From Lentimicrobiaceae bacterium (GTDB lineage: Bacteria; Bacteroidota; Bacteroidia; Bacteroidales; WCHB1-69), in NCBI GenBank assembly GCA_009787485.1, contig WQWP01000089.1, forward strand, positions 1 to 9,067: a stretch of 9,067 nucleotides of DNA, in the 5' to 3' direction. The notes beneath the pieces are model-generated. The model did no database searches, was not told where the DNA came from, and saw only the letters and a program-made list of their open reading frames with translations. Shown here piece after piece: positions 6,085 to 9,067 of this stretch. The stretch's first letter is position 1. Each line of letters starts with the position of its first letter. The position numbers were made by a program, and so were the translations under genes.

Positions 6085-6846
6085 ATGGAACTAAAAAACG
6101 ACAAAAAAATAATCATCATCCCTACCTACAACGAGAAGGAAAATATCGAAAAAATTATTCGTAAGACATTCACAGTAACCGATTCCGATATTTTAGTGAT
6201 TGATGACGGTTCGCCCGATGGTACGGCAAATATTGTAAAAACGCTCATGGAAGAGTTTCCCAATAAACTTTTTATTGAAGAACGAACGGGAAAATTAGGG
6301 CTGGGAACTGCTTATATTCATGGCTTTAAGTGGACATTGGCAAGAAATTACAATTATGTTTTTGAAATGGATGCCGATTTCTCGCATAATCCTGAAGATG
6401 TAGAGCGTTTATATACTGCTATTTTAGAAGAAAACGCCGATGCGGCTGTAGGTTCGCGCTATTCACATGGCGTAAATGTTATCAACTGGCCTATGTCGCG
6501 CTTGCTAATGTCGTACTACGGATCTATGTATGTGCGATTTATCTTGGGAATTCCGGTAAAAGACACCACCGCAGGTTTTATTTGCTATTCAACTAAAGTT
6601 TTGAAAACCATTGATTTTTCAAAAATTAAACATGTAGGATATGGTTTTCAAATAGAGATGAAATTCAATACTTATAAATTAGGTTTTAAAATCATTGAAG
6701 TCCCTATAATTTTTAAAGACAGAACTTTAGGCACATCAAAAATGAGTGCGGGAATTTTTAAAGAAGCAATTTTCGGAGTAATAGGGCTTAAATGGAGAAG
6801 TTTTTGCAGAAACTGGAAAAAAGAGCGTGAACGACATTCTACTTAA
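6085..6846 (+). CDS. Polyprenol-phosphate mannosyltransferase-like GT2 glycosyltransferase
   Basis: The 253-residue protein is a GT-A fold family 2 glycosyltransferase of the dolichol-phosphate mannose synthase (DPM1) type. These enzymes move a sugar, usually mannose from GDP-mannose, onto polyprenyl phosphate at the cytoplasmic face of the membrane. Seen: IIPTYNEKEN (11-20), VIDDGSPDGT (38-47), GKLGLGTAYIHG (69-80), the metal-binding FEMDADFSHNP (93-103) with D96 and D98, GSRYSHG (123-129), KDTTAGFICY (159-168), GYGFQIEM (185-192) and the VPIIFKDRTLGTSKMS loop (206-221). There are no C-terminal transmembrane helices, so this is the short soluble or peripheral form of DPM synthase. It may feed protein O-mannosylation or lipid-linked glycan synthesis. 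Sugar specificity is inferred from the family only. The terC-like gene follows after 44 bases and may share its transcript. Confidence 0.9.
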   Translation: MELKNDKKIIIIPTYNEKENIEKIIRKTFTVTDSDILVIDDGSPDGTANIVKTLMEEFPNKLFIEERTGKLGLGTAYIHGFKWTLARNYNYVFEMDADFSHNPEDVERLYTAILEENADAAVGSRYSHGVNVINWPMSRLLMSYYGSMYVRFILGIPVKDTTAGFICYSTKVLKTIDFSKIKHVGYGFQIEMKFNTYKLGFKIIEVPIIFKDRTLGTSKMSAGIFKEAIFGVIGLKWRSFCRNWKKERERHST

Positions 6847-6890
6847 CATAATATAAATTATAAGATTTTTACAGCGCTATTTTTACACAC

Positions 6891-7721
6891 ATGGAAACCC
6901 CTCTGTTTTTGATTATCTTCCTAATATTTATTGCTGGAATGCTGGCATTAGATCTTGGCGTTTTTCATCGAACAGATACCAAAATCTCTCTGAAAAATGC
7001 CACCATTTGGACTGTTATTTGGATATTAGTTGCATTGGCGTTTGGCGTACTTATTTGGTATGTAGATGGTTCGCAAAAGTCGCTCGAATATTACAAAGGT
7101 TATCTGATAGAAAAAGCACTATCCATAGATAATATTTTTGTAATGATCTTGATTTTTACCACCTTTAAGATTGAAGAAAAATATTATCACAGAATTTTAT
7201 TTTACGGTATCATCGGCGCCATTGTTTTTCGATTTATCTTCATTTTTGCCGCCGCCGCACTCATTCATCGCTTTGAATGGATATTAGTAATTTTTGGTCT
7301 TATTCTGATTTATTCTGCTGTAAACATGTTTGTTAAACGTAATAAAGAAACAACCATTGATTTAGAAAAAAACAAACTGATTCGTTTTTTCAATAAACGC
7401 GGCTGGGTAACTCATGAGGTTAAAAATCATGATTTTTTTACTAGAATTAACGGAAAATTATATGTAACTCCTTTATTTATAGTATTGTTAATGATAGAAT
7501 TTGCAGACATCGTATTTGCGGTAGATTCTGTTCCGGCTGTTTTTGGTGTAACCCGCGACCCATACATTGTCTTCTATTCTAACATATTCGCTATCTTAGG
7601 ATTACGATCATTATTCTTCGTAGTCTCCCACATCATGAATCGCTTCAAATGGCTAAAATACGTCCTCATACTCCTATTATTATACATCGGCATCAAAATG
7701 ATCGCCGCCTATTTTATTTAA
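6891..7721 (+). CDS. TerC/Alx family integral membrane protein
   Basis: The 276-residue protein belongs to the TerC family (UPF0016-like metal transporter superfamily). Members are linked to manganese export, metal loading of secreted proteins, alkaline stress and tellurite resistance. I see about seven or eight hydrophobic helices, near 3-22, 36-57, 74-91, 104-124, 129-147, 192-210, 226-246 and 255-274. The acidic motifs characteristic of the family fall in helices: GMLALDLGVF (16-25, D21), EKALSIDNIFVM (74-85, E74 and D80) and IEFADIVFAVDSVPAVFG (202-219, E203, D206 and D212). A positively charged cytoplasmic loop (148-190) separates the two halves. The order of motifs is that of Alx (YgjT) more than of the plasmid TerC of tellurite operons, and no other ter gene is nearby, so a tellurite role is not supported. 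The ATG at 6891 begins directly with the first membrane helix. Confidence 0.9.
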   Translation: METPLFLIIFLIFIAGMLALDLGVFHRTDTKISLKNATIWTVIWILVALAFGVLIWYVDGSQKSLEYYKGYLIEKALSIDNIFVMILIFTTFKIEEKYYHRILFYGIIGAIVFRFIFIFAAAALIHRFEWILVIFGLILIYSAVNMFVKRNKETTIDLEKNKLIRFFNKRGWVTHEVKNHDFFTRINGKLYVTPLFIVLLMIEFADIVFAVDSVPAVFGVTRDPYIVFYSNIFAILGLRSLFFVVSHIMNRFKWLKYVLILLLLYIGIKMIAAYFI

Positions 7722-7722
7722 T

Positions 7723-7803
7723 AATTACAAATTACGAATTTCAAAACCTCTTAAATCTTTAAATCTTAAAATCTTAAATTTTAAATCTTAAATTTTAAAT
7801 TTT
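7723..7803. repeat. Heptad-periodic A/T-rich intergenic repeat before the KamB-like gene
   Basis: The whole gap keeps a seven-base register. Two AATTAC-type units (AATTACA, AATTACG) and a diverged AATTTCA are followed by AAACCTC, then from 7751 by seven consecutive (T)TTAAAT(C/T)-type units, two of them eight bases long. The tract ends two bases before the ATG at 7805, counting the two leftover Ts. No TAnnTTTG promoter element and no Shine-Dalgarno sequence are seen here. Confidence 0.8.
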
Positions 7804-7804
7804 C

Positions 7805-8809
7805 ATGCCCTTAGTAGCCCAATTGCAACCCTACAAAAGCCTCTCCATCATCGGAATGGAGAAAAACACAGGCAAAACCACCTGTTGCAATTATCTATTA
7901 AATCAATTGAAAGGAGAAAACAGAAAAGTTGCCGTTACTTCTATCGGCATTGACGGAGAACAAACCGATTTGGTAACGTTCACTCAAAAACCTGAGATTG
8001 AAATATTTGAAGGCATGGGATTTGTAACTTCCGAATATTTCTATCATAAAAAGAAGTTAACGGCTGAAATTATTGAGGTTTCGCAACGAAGCACCTCGCA
8101 CGGAAGATTGGTGTTTGCAAAAGCCATAACTTCCGGAAAAGTAATCCTATCAGGTCCCAACACAACAGTTTGGCTAAAACAAGTGATGGAGCAGCTTTAC
8201 AATGCCGGCTTCGACTTTTTGATTACCGACGGCGCACTCTCCAGAAAATCGTTAGCCTCCCCTACCCTATCCGAATCCTTAATTTTGACCACCGGAGCTG
8301 CTTTAACACCCATCCTCCCTGAACTCGTGCGTAAAACAAAATTCGCATATCAACTTACTCAAACTGAGCAATTTAAAACAGATATAAAAGAAACTTTAGA
8401 AAATTTTGAATCAGGTATTTATGCACTAAATAAGGATGAATTTATTGATTTACAAATCTCATCTTCATTATTATTAGATAGTTATAAAAACGAACTATTT
8501 GCATACGGAAATACTTTATATGTAGCAGGAATCATAACTAATTCACTATTAAACGCTTTACGAATACATAAAGAAGTTAAAAACACAACCTTAGTAGCAA
8601 AAGATTTTACGAAGATTTTTGTAGATAAGGATGTTTTAAGCCATTATTTCCGCGCCGGAGGAAAGTTAAAAGTATTGAATAAAAACAGGTTAATAGCTAT
8701 TTGTGTAAACCCTGTTTCCTCGCAAGGCTATAAAATAGATTCTCAGAAATTGATTGAAGCATTGGAAAAAGAAGTGAATGTACCGGTTTATGATTTAATG
8801 TCAAGATAA
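7805..8809 (+). CDS. KamB-like P-loop protein (putative lysine 5,6-aminomutase reactivase subunit)
   Basis: I recognise the 334-residue product, with moderate confidence, as the KamB (OrfX) family. Its genes lie between kamA and kamD/kamE in lysine-fermentation clusters, and with the MutS-like KamC it is thought to reactivate adenosylcobalamin-dependent lysine 5,6-aminomutase. Directly visible: an N-terminal P-loop, LSIIGMEKNTGKTT (13-26, K24 and T25); a conserved stretch TSIGIDGEQTD (45-55); FVTSEYFYHKKKL (73-85); HGRLVFAKAITSGKVILSGPNTT (99-121, in part) and DFLITDGALSRKSLASP (137-153), where TDGALSR could be a Walker B-like strand. The spacing in the P-loop (G17-x5-G-K-T) is not the classic Walker A. 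There is no signal peptide or membrane helix. The second half (about 185-334) is more AT-rich and has fewer motifs I recognise. None of the lysine-pathway genes flanks it here. If the name is wrong, it is still a conserved P-loop NTPase-like protein. Confidence 0.65.
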   Translation: MPLVAQLQPYKSLSIIGMEKNTGKTTCCNYLLNQLKGENRKVAVTSIGIDGEQTDLVTFTQKPEIEIFEGMGFVTSEYFYHKKKLTAEIIEVSQRSTSHGRLVFAKAITSGKVILSGPNTTVWLKQVMEQLYNAGFDFLITDGALSRKSLASPTLSESLILTTGAALTPILPELVRKTKFAYQLTQTEQFKTDIKETLENFESGIYALNKDEFIDLQISSSLLLDSYKNELFAYGNTLYVAGIITNSLLNALRIHKEVKNTTLVAKDFTKIFVDKDVLSHYFRAGGKLKVLNKNRLIAICVNPVSSQGYKIDSQKLIEALEKEVNVPVYDLMSR

Positions 8810-8813
8810 ACTA

Positions 8814-8850
8814 CCCCGCCCTTCGGGCACCCCTTCAAAATTTGAAGGGG
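8814..8850. repeat. Double-hairpin element in the convergent gap, overlapping the rimO stop
   Basis: Two inverted repeats lie side by side: GCCC-TTC-GGGC (8818-8828) and CCCCTTCAAA / TTTGAAGGGG around one central A (8830-8839 and 8841-8850). A further CCCC at 8814-8817 precedes them. The element begins four bases after the KamB-like stop codon, and its larger hairpin contains the last codons and the stop of rimO on the - strand. No T-run follows on either strand, so it is not a standard intrinsic terminator, though it could stop or stabilise both converging transcripts. From memory, blocks of the form CCCCG-hairpin-CACCCCTTC recur in Bacteroidota genomes as dispersed repeats; this was not checked. 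Confidence 0.75.
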
Positions 8851-9067
8851 ATATTAATTCCAAACAAATCATAACTTTCTGCTTCTTTAATTAAAACCGA
8901 ATAGAACTCTCCTATCTTCAGTGCATTATCGGTATTTACATAAACCAAGTTATCCACTTCCGGCGAGTCAAATTCCGTGCGCCCCACATAAAAATCATCT
9001 TCTTTCCGGTCTATTAAAACTCGCATCACCTTCCCTACCCTATCTTTATTATGTTGCAGTGAAATAG
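8835..9067 (-). CDS. rimO: Ribosomal protein S12 methylthiotransferase RimO, C-terminal part (cut by window end)
   Basis: The reading frame stays open from the window edge (the last full codon ends at 9065) to a TGA at 8835-8837, giving the last 76 residues. They form a TRAM domain with the RimO pattern: GKVMRVLIDRKEDD, YVGRTEFDSPEVDN, then a G-x-F-x-x-V-x-I strand and EAESYDLFG. RimO is a radical SAM enzyme with two 4Fe-4S clusters that adds a methylthio group to an aspartate of ribosomal protein S12. The TRAM domain recognises the substrate, and the catalytic domains lie outside the window. The DSPEVDN motif favours RimO over the tRNA enzymes MiaB and MtaB. After DLFG the protein ends NIPFKF, and these last codons come from the palindromic element, so the tail may have been changed by its insertion. 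A GTG at 9029 inside the fragment is not the real start. Confidence 0.88.
   Translation of the reverse strand, partial: ISLQHNKDRVGKVMRVLIDRKEDDFYVGRTEFDSPEVDNLVYVNTDNALKIGEFYSVLIKEAESYDLFGINIPFKF

Noticed and set aside
6878..6885. TATTTTTA as a -7 promoter element for the terC-like gene
   Set aside because: It lacks the final G of TAnnTTTG, has no TTTG at the -33 distance, and would give an almost leaderless mRNA; co-transcription with the glycosyltransferase is simpler.
6891..7721. Tellurite-resistance (ter) operon
   Set aside because: Only a TerC/Alx-family protein is present, with no terA, terB, terD, terE or terZ next to it.
9027..9029. GTG at 9029 as the start of a small 64-residue - strand gene
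   Set aside because: The frame stays open upstream to the window edge and the added residues continue the RimO TRAM domain.

Overview
The window looks like a piece of an AT-rich chromosome from an anaerobic or facultatively anaerobic member of the Bacteroidota. The sequence reasons are: almost no Shine-Dalgarno sequences; start codons preceded by A/T-rich leaders; matches to the Bacteroidota -7 promoter element TAnnTTTG; and a gene set typical of fermentative members of the phylum (2-oxoacid:ferredoxin oxidoreductase, the [FeFe]-hydrogenase maturase HydG, a KamB-like protein from lysine fermentation). No rRNA, tRNA, CRISPR array, phage gene or transposase was seen. Genus cannot be told from this window.

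Layout: eight genes lie on the + strand, followed by the 3' end of a ninth on the - strand. (1) 9-560, gamma subunit of a 2-oxoacid:ferredoxin oxidoreductase, probably the last gene of an operon whose other subunits lie upstream. (2) A perfect 28-bp palindrome at 562-589. (3) 605-2200, nadB, L-aspartate oxidase. (4) 2271-3488, a DegT/DnrJ/EryC1/StrS PLP aminotransferase. (5) 3518-4906, hydG. (6) A long imperfect hairpin at 4913-4976 and a promoter at about 4985. (7) 5012-6037, an exported endonuclease/exonuclease/phosphatase-family protein. (8) 6085-6846, a dolichol-phosphate-mannose-synthase-like glycosyltransferase. (9) 6891-7721, a TerC/Alx-family membrane protein. (10) 7805-8809, a P-loop protein that I recognise as KamB-like. 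(11) A double-hairpin element at 8814-8850 in the convergent gap. (12) The C-terminal TRAM domain of rimO on the - strand, cut by the window end.

The genes do not form one pathway. They are metabolic and envelope genes, each with its own role: ferredoxin-linked carbon metabolism and hydrogenase assembly (1, 5), NAD synthesis (3), sugar or lipid-linked glycan chemistry (4, 8), metal or stress transport (9), a possible repair factor for lysine 5,6-aminomutase (10), and ribosomal protein S12 modification (12). I do not see a clearly new multi-gene system.

The most distinctive features lie between the genes. Three A/T-rich leaders are built from seven-base units, mainly (T)TTAAAT(C/T), and end 0-8 bases before a start codon (upstream of 2271, 6085 and 7805). 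Three unrelated GC-rich palindromic elements sit immediately at gene ends (562-589, 4913-4976, 8814-8850); one supplies the last codons and stop of rimO. A 10-bp tandem duplication at 3474-3493 creates two promoter-like elements just before hydG. The KamB-like gene is also notable because no lysine-fermentation gene flanks it here.
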